This document shows, piece by piece, positions 1-7,217 of a stretch of 64,000 nt of DNA. This stretch comes from Confluentibacter lentus. GTDB taxonomy: Bacteria; Bacteroidota; Bacteroidia; Flavobacteriales; Flavobacteriaceae. The position numbers and the translations under genes were made by a program. The stretch is taken from contig NZ_NIHE01000010.1 of the NCBI RefSeq assembly GCF_002806995.1, positions 62,001-126,000 of the forward strand, given 5' to 3'. The notes under the pieces are model-generated. The model was not told the origin of the DNA and made no database searches. It saw only the letters and a program-made list of their open reading frames with translations. The stretch's first letter is position 1. Each line of letters begins with the position of its first letter.

Positions 1-196
1 ATTTATGATAAGTTGCTTTAGAAGCTATACGACTGGATTTCATCATTTCATCACGAGAAATAGAAATTGGATTTTTGAATCGATTGACGTTCCAACTTTG
101 GAACAATGCTAGGTACAGACTAATATGTGTTGGGTACATGGTTTCTTCAGAGGCTATGCGAATGAAGAAACCGGTTAGGTGTTTGATGTAGTTCAT
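1..196 (-). CDS. Mobile-element HTH-like protein, N-terminal part (runs off window)
   Basis: Reading leftward from the ATG at 196 gives 65 codons without a stop up to the window edge. The peptide begins MNYIKHLTGFF and contains NVNRFKNPISISRDEMM and SKATYHK. This is a protein start I recognise from many Bacteroidota integrative elements, where it sits beside an excisionase-like HTH gene and RteC. The pattern of an ISISRDEMM helix followed by SKATYHK suggests a winged-helix, replication-initiator-like fold, but its function is not established. It is probably co-oriented with the HTH gene at 342-629. The rest of the gene lies beyond the window. Confidence 0.6.
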   Translation of the reverse strand, partial: MNYIKHLTGFFIRIASEETMYPTHISLYLALFQSWNVNRFKNPISISRDEMMKSSRIASKATYHK

Positions 197-228
197 GAAA
201 ATTACGAATTAAAAATTACGAATAATAC

Positions 229-340
229 GATTCCTCGACACTTCGACAAGCTCAGTGCAGGCAAGCTCGGAATGACATAGCAATATTTCAAAAGATTGCT
301 TCACTTCGGCTACGCTCTGTGCAAGCTCTCGCAATGACGG
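229..340. repeat. Dispersed palindrome-type intergenic repeat
   Basis: Two repeat-like blocks lie between the first two genes. One begins TTCCTCGACACTTCGACAAG and ends CTCGGAATGACA. The other (293-340) runs from AGATTGCTTC to CGCAATGACGG. The second is the reverse complement of the same family found at 43184-43280 and 59379-59408, with ends TCATTGCGAG and GAAGCAATCT. It is probably a non-coding dispersed repeat. Confidence 0.6.
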
Positions 341-341
341 T

Positions 342-629
342 TTATTTGAAAAGGGTAGGGAAGGCGTTTACTTTGTTCCCATTTAGTAGCTTTTCGATGT
401 CTGAATTATCGTAATACATGATACCACCAACTTTGGTATAAGTTAGTGTACCGTTGATTCGTAAATTTTGTAAAGTACCTGGAGAAATGTTTAACAGTTT
501 TCTGACTTCTTTGGATTTAAGCCACTGTTTTGATTGTTGCGGTTTGGATTGAATGATTTCTTTTAAATCATTTAAAAGAAGACTACGGAATTCGTTGAGG
601 TCTTCGAGAGTGATAACTTGTACTGCCAT
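342..629 (-). CDS. Excisionase-like helix-turn-helix protein
   Basis: This 95-aa protein has an N-terminal helical segment (about 1-33) and a MerR/excisionase-type HTH (about 35-88). Visible motifs are WLKSKEVRKLLNISPGTLQNLR followed by a wing with GGIMYYDNSDIEKLL. The layout is that of the HTH_17 family. Such proteins serve as excision or directionality factors and local DNA-binding regulators in Bacteroidota integrative elements. It lies between the partial gene at 1-196 and the RteC gene, as expected for the excision/regulation module. Its exact role is inferred from family and context. There is no Shine-Dalgarno sequence, which is normal in this phylum. Confidence 0.75.
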   Translation of the reverse strand: MAVQVITLEDLNEFRSLLLNDLKEIIQSKPQQSKQWLKSKEVRKLLNISPGTLQNLRINGTLTYTKVGGIMYYDNSDIEKLLNGNKVNAFPTLFK

Positions 630-879
630 AACTGATGTTTTAGATTGTTATATTTTACAGATTAACACCCAAAATGACCTTAATAAATAGCTCTTTTTTC
701 CTTTCTTCTTCAAAATAAAAATAAAACGTAGCGGGGCTATGCTTAATTTTTCTTTATTGAATAAAGAAAAAAAAACTCAATTTCTTGAAGGCAATTTTGA
801 ATATTAATCGGCAATACAAATTTGTGAAGATTGATTTGTTTTCTTTCACAACGGGGTTCATGTTGTGAACGATTTTTAT

Positions 880-1728
880 CTAAATTGTCTCATCTGAGTT
901 TTCCATTCTCTTTAATAAGACTTCGTTTAATGCGGTAATAAATTTAGTTTTATCGGTCTTTCTAGCCCTAATTTCAAGGAATGCACGACGGTATTGCCCT
1001 AAATCAATTTCAAAAATATGCTCGAAATATTCAGCGATATCTTTTAAATCGGCAGCACCATTATTGAAAACTCCTTCTGCATGCAATGCATATATCAATT
1101 CAATAAGGGCGACTTTGGAGCATGTCCAAGCCATTTTTATGTTCGGTTTGCGTTGTGATTTTTCGGAAGTATCCTTGTTATCAATCATAATTAATTGGTT
1201 TTCTAAATATAATTGAATTAAATCGTTTGCTAATATTTTAGCTACTTTGAAATCGTGTGATGTAGAGAAGTTTCTATCTGTCTCAAAATAGTAACTATCT
1301 AATGACATTTTTATATCAAATTTCCCCCTTAAAAAATACTTGTAATCTAAATAAGTACTTCCAGAACGATAGTATTTATAGAATTCTAGTTCATTATCAA
1401 AAAAAGCTTTTAATTTAATAAGTTCATTATTATAATATTTCTTTAAAATACGACTTCCACCATTTGGCTTTTTCATTTCGATTTTAAAAATTACATTATA
1501 ATAAATCAATTTTGAAGTAAATTGGGGTTTTAATTCTTTGAAAAAAAGTATTTCTTCTAAATCAGATTTGAAGTTGTTTTTTAAAACCAATTTTTTGAGA
1601 TTTGTAATGGAAGTTAAAATAACTTCTATAGCTTTTTCACATTTCTTAATTTGGTGATCGATTTCTAAATCAATGAAATTGATTTGTTCGTTAAGATTTG
1701 CTAGCAGTAGATTTATTTTTGAGTTCAA
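880..1728 (-). CDS. rteC: RteC-domain regulator
   Basis: The 282-aa protein matches the RteC family. It has an N-terminal coiled helical region (about 1-60), a middle part with FFKELKPQF, a YYNNELIKLKAFF segment and YKYYRSGSTYLDYKYFLR, and a C-terminal part with AWTCSKVALIELIYALHAEG, NNGAADLKDIAEYFE and YRRAFLEIRARKTDKTKF. RteC is known from CTnDOT as the regulator of excision genes in response to the RteA/RteB system. No RteA or RteB is visible here. Its position between cargo and HTH gene fits an integrative or mobilizable element. The family assignment is firm; what it controls here is inferred. Confidence 0.8.
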   Translation of the reverse strand: MNSKINLLLANLNEQINFIDLEIDHQIKKCEKAIEVILTSITNLKKLVLKNNFKSDLEEILFFKELKPQFTSKLIYYNVIFKIEMKKPNGGSRILKKYYNNELIKLKAFFDNELEFYKYYRSGSTYLDYKYFLRGKFDIKMSLDSYYFETDRNFSTSHDFKVAKILANDLIQLYLENQLIMIDNKDTSEKSQRKPNIKMAWTCSKVALIELIYALHAEGVFNNGAADLKDIAEYFEHIFEIDLGQYRRAFLEIRARKTDKTKFITALNEVLLKRMENSDETI

Positions 1729-1931
1729 TTCTTTTTTATTTCAGTATTATATCATGATCTTTTTAAAGCAGAGTCAACAAATTTTGTAATTTATAACAAT
1801 CACTTAATTATCTGGTTGGGATTGTTTTAATTACAGCCAGCCTATCTAACTGATAGGCATGGCAGTAACTTGATTAGCTATTAATCTAATCTTAAGAGGA
1901 CATAAGGGTTGTTTGGTAATTTTATTTGATA

Positions 1932-1963
1932 AAATGCTGGAATGAGAGAAACAACCAGCATTT
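1932..1963 (-). terminator. Hairpin downstream of the AraC gene
   Basis: AAATGCTGG (1932-1940) and CCAGCATTT (1955-1963) form a perfect 9-bp inverted repeat with a 14-nt loop, about 50 bp beyond the stop of the AraC gene. A second small palindrome, GCCTATC/GATAGGC, is at 1840-1858. The T tract on the minus strand is weak (TTTTATC), so termination is possible but unproven. Confidence 0.35.
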
Positions 1964-2015
1964 CTCAATCAATTTAAAAAACAAATAATTAAAAAAAAGT
2001 AAAATTTATTATCTG

Positions 2016-2921
2016 CTAATTGAAAGCCTGTCTAAACTCTAAAGGGCTTTGATTGGTTTTTGCTTTGAACAATTTACTGAATGACTGTGGATGTTCAAAG
2101 CCAAGACTATAAGCAATTTCACTAACAGAGAGTTCGGTTATTGATAGTTTTTCTTTGGCCTTATCTATTAATTTTTCATGGATATGCTGTTGGGTTGATA
2201 GGCCTGTAAATTGTTTTAGCATACTTCCTAAATATTTAGCAGATATGTTGAGATTATCAGCAATATATTGAACGGTTGGCAAACCTTTGGAAAGCAAATC
2301 GTCATCATTAAAATAATCTGACAATATATCTTCTAATCGGTTTAATAACTTATTATTTGTTATTTTTCGTGTAATAAATTGACGTTGGTAAAATCGTTCT
2401 GAATAATTCAGTAATGTTTCAAGATGAGAAATAATAATATCTTGGCTAAATTTATCAATGTTAGAATTGTATTCGTTTTCTATATTCTTTACAATATCAT
2501 AAATAATGCTTTTTTCTTTATCAGATACAAATAAAGCTTCATTTGTTGCATAGCCAAAAAATTCATATTGCTTTATCTTTTTAGCTAAAGGTGTATTCCA
2601 CAAGAAATCTGGATGAATAAACATGATCCAACCTTTTGGGGTGTGATCTTTTGAATGGTTACGGCCTGTTAGGACTTGATTTGGAGCAATAAAAGCCATC
2701 ATACCTTCATCAAAGTCATAAGATTGTTGACCATATTGTAAATTATTGCAATCTGTTTTAAGCGAAATCATGTAGAAATCCATAGTGATACTAATATCTG
2801 ATTTCCCTTGAATAGTACCACTTTCAATAATACTAATTAGTGGGTGTTTTGGTTTTGGTAGATTTGCTAAGCGATGACCTTCTGTTATTGATTTTATTCG
2901 GATAATTTGATTTTTTTCCAT
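2016..2921 (-). CDS. AraC-family transcriptional regulator (copy 1)
   Basis: This 301-aa protein has an N-terminal sensor domain (about 1-190, cupin-like, with DFDEGMMAFIAPNQVL and HPDFLW) and a C-terminal double HTH of the AraC type (about 200-301). The two recognition-helix regions are IADNLNISAKYLGSMLKQ and VSEIAYSLGFEHPQSFSKLF. The gene lies 90 bp after the DoxX-like gene at the end of the TonB receptor/SDR/MFS run and has its own upstream spacer. It is a clear paralogue of the regulator at 13743-14654. It probably controls the redox cargo of the element. The ligand is unknown; small organic compounds or oxidants are plausible. Confidence 0.8.
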   Translation of the reverse strand: MEKNQIIRIKSITEGHRLANLPKPKHPLISIIESGTIQGKSDISITMDFYMISLKTDCNNLQYGQQSYDFDEGMMAFIAPNQVLTGRNHSKDHTPKGWIMFIHPDFLWNTPLAKKIKQYEFFGYATNEALFVSDKEKSIIYDIVKNIENEYNSNIDKFSQDIIISHLETLLNYSERFYQRQFITRKITNNKLLNRLEDILSDYFNDDDLLSKGLPTVQYIADNLNISAKYLGSMLKQFTGLSTQQHIHEKLIDKAKEKLSITELSVSEIAYSLGFEHPQSFSKLFKAKTNQSPLEFRQAFN

Positions 2922-3011
2922 GTCGATTTTATTTTATTGTAAACGAAATTTTATCTCAATAAATTACATTGACTTTTTAAAATGATTCGTTAATTTTTGA
3001 TACTAAATTAA

Positions 3012-3365
3012 TTAACTTTTGAGTGGATGTTTTAACCATATTAACACTAATGGAATTAATAGAAATGGTATTTCCATTAATGCAATTTTATAGTTATCAG
3101 CCCTTAAGGCCAGTGCCATAATCATAACTATTGTAAGGGCATTTAATAAATTCCCTATAAAAAACGTTTTGGGAAACAACACGAATATAGCCACAAGAAT
3201 TGTTGCTATTCCAAAGTAAGGCATATAACTTCTGTTAATGTTTAATTCGGCTAACATTTTAAGTGCTTCGGGTGATTTATCCAGGTGCAAACCATCCCAG
3301 AAATGTTTTAATTGTAGGACGACTGTTACTACTATTAGAATACTACTTATTATTTTACTGATCAT
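3012..3365 (-). CDS. DoxX-like small membrane protein
   Basis: The 117-aa protein has four hydrophobic segments (about 1-20, 48-65, 71-88 and 95-112) and a conserved-looking loop HFWDGLHLDKSPEALKML. Size and topology fit the broad DoxX-like family of inner-membrane proteins. Members often sit beside oxidoreductases or AraC regulators, but their biochemical role is poorly known. It follows the MFS gene with a 24-bp gap and is probably the last gene of the seven-gene run that begins with the TonB receptor. The family assignment is by topology and context, so only moderately sure. Confidence 0.55.
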   Translation of the reverse strand: MISKIISSILIVVTVVLQLKHFWDGLHLDKSPEALKMLAELNINRSYMPYFGIATILVAIFVLFPKTFFIGNLLNALTIVMIMALALRADNYKIALMEIPFLLIPLVLIWLKHPLKS

Positions 3366-3389
3366 GTTTTATTATTTAGGTTTGTTATA

Positions 3390-4691
3390 TCAATTGTTGT
3401 TCTTTAAAAATGAACTTATTTTTCTACTTACTATAAACCCCACTATACCTAGTTGAAAACTAAATAATGGTACTAAAAGTAATCCCATTTGCAAGCCACT
3501 ATCAACATGAGATGCCGATGCAAAATCACTGATTGCTCCCACCAAAAAAGGTGAAATTGTGGCTCCTATTAACCCTGAGCCTAACATTAACAAGCTTATG
3601 GAAAATGCTTGTTTTTTTGGACCAGCAACTAAATGACCTGCGCCAAAAGCAAACGGCATCATAAAAGCAAACGAAAACATTCCCGGGATTAATAACAAAA
3701 TGGACATCCAGCTGTTTGGCATGAAAAGAGCTATTGATGTTGTAATGGAAGCAATAATGAAAATTGTTGCTGGAGGATTCATTAAACCTTTGTAGCCATT
3801 ACCTGCAATTCTGTCAAACATTCTACCGCCAAAAAGTGTTCCTACTATTCCCATTATACCTTGAAGAAGCCCAAAACTAAGTCCAACTTCTCCAGCAGTT
3901 AACCCAAAGGTCCTGATAAGAAAAGGAGATGTAAAAATATAGAATGGTGCAGAAGATAATCCCATTAAAATAGCTGCCATAAATAGCCACTTAAATGCCG
4001 GTTTAGAAAATAACTCACGACTTGCTTTTATAAAGTTTTCCTCCGTTTTCGCTTTTTGTTTAAAAACCTCTTGTTTTCTAATGAAAGAAAGTACAAAGAT
4101 GACCACTATCAATCCTAAAACACCTGCTCCAAATAAGGCATTTCGCCAACCAATACTGTCACTTGCCCAACCCCCAACAGCAAACCCTAACATTGTTCCT
4201 AATGGAATACCCATAGAAAAAATAGCGATGGCACGACCTCTAAAATTTTCAGGTATTCTTTGAGCAATTATGGCATGACTTGCAGGTGTACCACCAGCTT
4301 CACCTAAAGCTACTCCAATTCTAGAAAACGTAAGTGTTACGAATCCAACAGCTAAACCTCCCAAACCCGTCATGATACTCCAAAATATAACCGACCAAAG
4401 CAAAACTTTTCGAGCCCAGCCCTTATCTGAAATTCTAGCAAGAGGTAAAGCAGCTAGTGCATAGCACACTGTGAAAGCCAGACCCGTGATTAGACCAATT
4501 TGAGTATCAGATAATTTAAGATCCGTTTTTATTGATTCTGCTAAAATAAAAGGTAACACTCGGTCAATCTGACTAACGATACTCACTAACAAAAGCGTAA
4601 TTAAAAGAGATGTTCTTTGCCTGCCGTAGAGCCATTGATTTTGCTCATTGAGTTTTGTTTTAGTCTTCTTTTTCATTTTCAGTTGTGTCAA
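3390..4691 (-). CDS. MFS transporter, Spinster-like
   Basis: The 433-aa protein has about twelve membrane segments. The first half shows GLITGLAFTVCYALAALPLA followed by ARISDKGWARK, the MFS loop 2-3 signature, and later GEAGGTPASHAIIAQ and FRGRAIAIFSMGIPLG. These match the Spinster-like MFS group common in Gram-negative bacteria next to catabolic genes. It would move a small organic molecule across the inner membrane; the direction is unknown. It starts 6 bp after the DUF2147 gene and sits between the outer-membrane receptor/SDR genes and a DoxX-like gene. Uptake of the receptor's ligand is the simplest reading. Confidence 0.8.
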   Translation of the reverse strand: MTQLKMKKKTKTKLNEQNQWLYGRQRTSLLITLLLVSIVSQIDRVLPFILAESIKTDLKLSDTQIGLITGLAFTVCYALAALPLARISDKGWARKVLLWSVIFWSIMTGLGGLAVGFVTLTFSRIGVALGEAGGTPASHAIIAQRIPENFRGRAIAIFSMGIPLGTMLGFAVGGWASDSIGWRNALFGAGVLGLIVVIFVLSFIRKQEVFKQKAKTEENFIKASRELFSKPAFKWLFMAAILMGLSSAPFYIFTSPFLIRTFGLTAGEVGLSFGLLQGIMGIVGTLFGGRMFDRIAGNGYKGLMNPPATIFIIASITTSIALFMPNSWMSILLLIPGMFSFAFMMPFAFGAGHLVAGPKKQAFSISLLMLGSGLIGATISPFLVGAISDFASASHVDSGLQMGLLLVPLFSFQLGIVGFIVSRKISSFLKNNN

Positions 4692-4697
4692 ATGATA

Positions 4698-5135
4698 CTA
4701 TTGTTTTACACGCGTCCAATTTACAGTTTTTCCGAACATTGGAACTCCTTTATATCCTCTGGTTTCCAAGTTATTAATGTTTTTTAACTTTCCTTTAAAA
4801 CTATAGGTGTTCCCGTCATTTACGCTGTATAATTTACCATCCACAAACTCCCCATCCTTAAACTTAAGTTCTGTAATATGTGTAATACCTTGTCTAGGTC
4901 GGCTTTTTAATTTTTCATCGGGATTCTTATTATCTTTTTTTGATGTTTTACCGTCTGCTTCAAATAAATCCGTTGACCATAATAATTTAGCAGAATAAGT
5001 ATCTCCTGATTTGAAAAATTCAATTTTATATTCTTCGGATTGCCATACACCAACTATTAAGTCTTTAGAAATTTTTTGAGCAAAAGTTGCAACCGATATA
5101 AATAGCATTAAAGCTATAAAAAATAATTTTTTCAT
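4698..5135 (-). CDS. Secreted DUF2147 protein
   Basis: This 145-aa protein begins with a clear Sec signal peptide (MKKLFFIALMLFISVATFAQ), so the mature protein is about 125 aa in the periplasm. The body has the DUF2147 pattern: VGVWQSEEYKIEFFK near the start, then RPRQGITHITELKFKDGEF and a C-terminal TRGYKGVPMFGKTVNWTRV. The family has a small lipocalin-like barrel fold. Members are often encoded with transport or redox genes and may bind hydrophobic ligands; this is inference. It is tightly packed with the MFS gene (6 bp), so they are very probably co-transcribed. Confidence 0.75.
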   Translation of the reverse strand: MKKLFFIALMLFISVATFAQKISKDLIVGVWQSEEYKIEFFKSGDTYSAKLLWSTDLFEADGKTSKKDNKNPDEKLKSRPRQGITHITELKFKDGEFVDGKLYSVNDGNTYSFKGKLKNINNLETRGYKGVPMFGKTVNWTRVKQ

Positions 5136-5169
5136 TTTAATTTCATTTTAATGATTAGATTTTTTGTAA

Positions 5170-5373
5170 CTACTTTAGAATATAATTATTCATAATATAT
5201 CCAGCAGCCAATGCAATAGGAATTCCTGTTAATGCAGCTATTAATGCTCTACGAGCCTTTTTAGGGAATTGACTTTTATGCCTGAAGTATAGGAAGAACC
5301 CTATTGGCGGTATCATGTTTGATAAAGCAAACCAAAATCTTGGTAGGCTATCATTGTTATTGTTATTTTCCAT
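5170..5373 (-). CDS. 67-aa membrane protein of unknown function
   Basis: A short gene fits between DUF2147 (34 bp) and an SDR gene (5 bp). The product has an Asn-rich N-terminus (MENNNNNDSLPRFWFA), a hydrophobic stretch around 13-28, a basic loop with KSQFPKKARR and a second hydrophobic stretch at about 42-64. It would be a two-pass inner-membrane peptide. I do not recognise the family. The tight packing and shared orientation support a real gene. It could be a partner of the neighbouring transporter. Confidence 0.55.
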   Translation of the reverse strand: MENNNNNDSLPRFWFALSNMIPPIGFFLYFRHKSQFPKKARRALIAALTGIPIALAAGYIMNNYILK

Positions 5374-5378
5374 TTTTA

Positions 5379-6158
5379 TTAATTTTTTAGTGCAACCAAT
5401 TTTTCAAATTCTTTATGCCCCACATTTTTTTCAATATAGTTAGGAGCGATTCTGGAAAGTAATTTTACTATACTAGCTAAACCCGGAGTGATTTCAAGCT
5501 TGTTTTTTAAAATGTCTTTTATAGTATCTGATACCGCTTTATCTGCATCCATCATTCTTCCTTCAGGAGGAGGCACTTTCCAACCATTTTGAAGATTGGT
5601 TTTTACTCCTGGAGGTAGGACTTCAAATACTTTAACATTTGTTTTTTTTAATTGTAATCGTAACGCTTTAGTATAAGAATGAACACCTGCTTTCGAAGCA
5701 CTATAAACTGGGGCAATTGAATAACTCATAAAAGCGATTGCCGAAGACACATTAATGATAGCTGCTGATTTTTGCTTCATTAAATGCGGCAAAAATTTAT
5801 GTACCATTTGGATTGTTCCCGATAGATTAGTATTGATTTCTTGCGTAATGTTATCAATATCTAGTGCATTATCATATAAATCAATTTGACGCATGACACC
5901 TGCACAGTTGATAATAATATTTAAATCAGGGAATTGCTTTGTGACATCGTTATAGAGTTTTTCAATATCTTTTGAACTACTTACATCACTTTGAACTATG
6001 TGAATATTAGAAAACCATTTCTTGATGTCGTTTAATGCCTCAAGGTTGCGACCTGTTACGATTATATGGGCTCCAAGTTTATTTAACTGACTGACAAACT
6101 CTAAGCCTATGCCACTTGTGCCTCCTGTAATAAGGATTGTGCTATTTTTTAGTTCCAT
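5379..6158 (-). CDS. Short-chain dehydrogenase/reductase (SDR)
   Basis: The 259-aa protein is a classical SDR with the cofactor motif TGGTSGIG (11-18), NCAG at 84-87, Asn111, Ser139, and Tyr152/Lys156 in YSASK. It resembles DltE-like SDRs. The residue after the second strand (TGRN) suggests NADPH use. It would reduce or oxidise a carbonyl/alcohol in the cytoplasm; the substrate is unknown. It lies 5 bp upstream of the 67-aa gene and about 105 bp downstream of the second SDR in the receptor/MFS run, so it probably acts on the compound imported by that system. Confidence 0.82.
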   Translation of the reverse strand: MELKNSTILITGGTSGIGLEFVSQLNKLGAHIIVTGRNLEALNDIKKWFSNIHIVQSDVSSSKDIEKLYNDVTKQFPDLNIIINCAGVMRQIDLYDNALDIDNITQEINTNLSGTIQMVHKFLPHLMKQKSAAIINVSSAIAFMSYSIAPVYSASKAGVHSYTKALRLQLKKTNVKVFEVLPPGVKTNLQNGWKVPPPEGRMMDADKAVSDTIKDILKNKLEITPGLASIVKLLSRIAPNYIEKNVGHKEFEKLVALKN

Positions 6159-6263
6159 TTGTTTGACTATTTTTTAGATAAAAGCGTATTTGTTTTTTCT
6201 TTCAATAATTGAATTGATAAATAGAATGAACTCTTATATTATTGTTTGAAGTTTGTACCGTTA

Positions 6264-7181
6264 TCAATAAAATTCAACCTTTGCTAATTTTTGTGATACT
6301 TCCCATAATTTTAAAGACACATCTATATCTTCAGCTTGGGTGGGTATTTTTGCAAGTGTAGGAAAACCACGAGTTTCACTCATTTTGTTTGGCCCATAGT
6401 ATAAGCCTCCTTTGGCTTCTGAAGATGTTGCTGCATATAAGGTTGGCAAAGCTCCTTGTGCAGCTGGTTGAAATAAAAATGGAAAAAAGGTTCTCATGAT
6501 TCCAGATGAACTCCATCGCCCTGCACCAGTGATAAGGAGATTTGTTCGGGAAACACCAGGGTGGGCGGCTATACTCATTATACCCCAACCGTGCTTCTCA
6601 CTTTGTCTTTGAAGTTCTAAAGCAAACATTAAGTTCGCAAGCTTTGCCTGACTGTATGCTTTCATTGGAGCATACGAAGATTTTGACTGCAGGTCATCAA
6701 AATTGATTATTCCTTCACGATTTGCTATACTCGAAACAGTAACCACGCGGGGATGTAATGATTTACGTAATAATGGAAGTAGTTGAGCAGTTAAAGCAAA
6801 GTGGCCTATATGGTTTGTACCAAACTGTAATTCAAAGCCATCTTTAGTTTCAAGCCTCTTTGGAGGTGTCATTACACCAGCATTATTTATTAAAAGATCG
6901 ATAGCTTGCCCCTTTGAAGTCATTCGCCAAGCAAAATCTTTGATTGATGATAGATTTGCAAGGTCTATTTTTTCAAAAATCACTTCTGCCTTTGGGTTTA
7001 TCTTATGAATTTTAGCAATTGACTCAGTTCCTTTTTGAGCGTTACGTCCCATCATTATAACATTCCATCCTGCGGAAGATAAGGCTAATGCATCTTCAAA
7101 ACCGACACCTTCTGTACTGCCTGTTATTACTGCTAAGCCTTCATTTCTTTGCGGAATATTAGCTTTTGTCCAATATTTCAT
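6264..7181 (-). CDS. SDR oxidoreductase, retinol-dehydrogenase-like
   Basis: The 305-aa protein has TGSTEGVG at 20-27, NNAG at 99-102, Ser150/151 and Tyr176/Lys180 in YSQAK, so all catalytic positions are present. It is longer than classical SDRs. The FGTNHIGHFALTAQLLP and AHPGVSRTNL patterns resemble the retinol dehydrogenase/WW-domain oxidoreductase-like group, which often handles lipophilic alcohols and ketones. It starts 36 bp after the TonB receptor stop, which supports joint transcription. The substrate is not evident from the sequence. Confidence 0.82.
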   Translation of the reverse strand: MKYWTKANIPQRNEGLAVITGSTEGVGFEDALALSSAGWNVIMMGRNAQKGTESIAKIHKINPKAEVIFEKIDLANLSSIKDFAWRMTSKGQAIDLLINNAGVMTPPKRLETKDGFELQFGTNHIGHFALTAQLLPLLRKSLHPRVVTVSSIANREGIINFDDLQSKSSYAPMKAYSQAKLANLMFALELQRQSEKHGWGIMSIAAHPGVSRTNLLITGAGRWSSSGIMRTFFPFLFQPAAQGALPTLYAATSSEAKGGLYYGPNKMSETRGFPTLAKIPTQAEDIDVSLKLWEVSQKLAKVEFY

Positions 7182-7217
7182 TTTAGTTTCTATTTTTTTT
7201 ATCTGTACTATTGACTA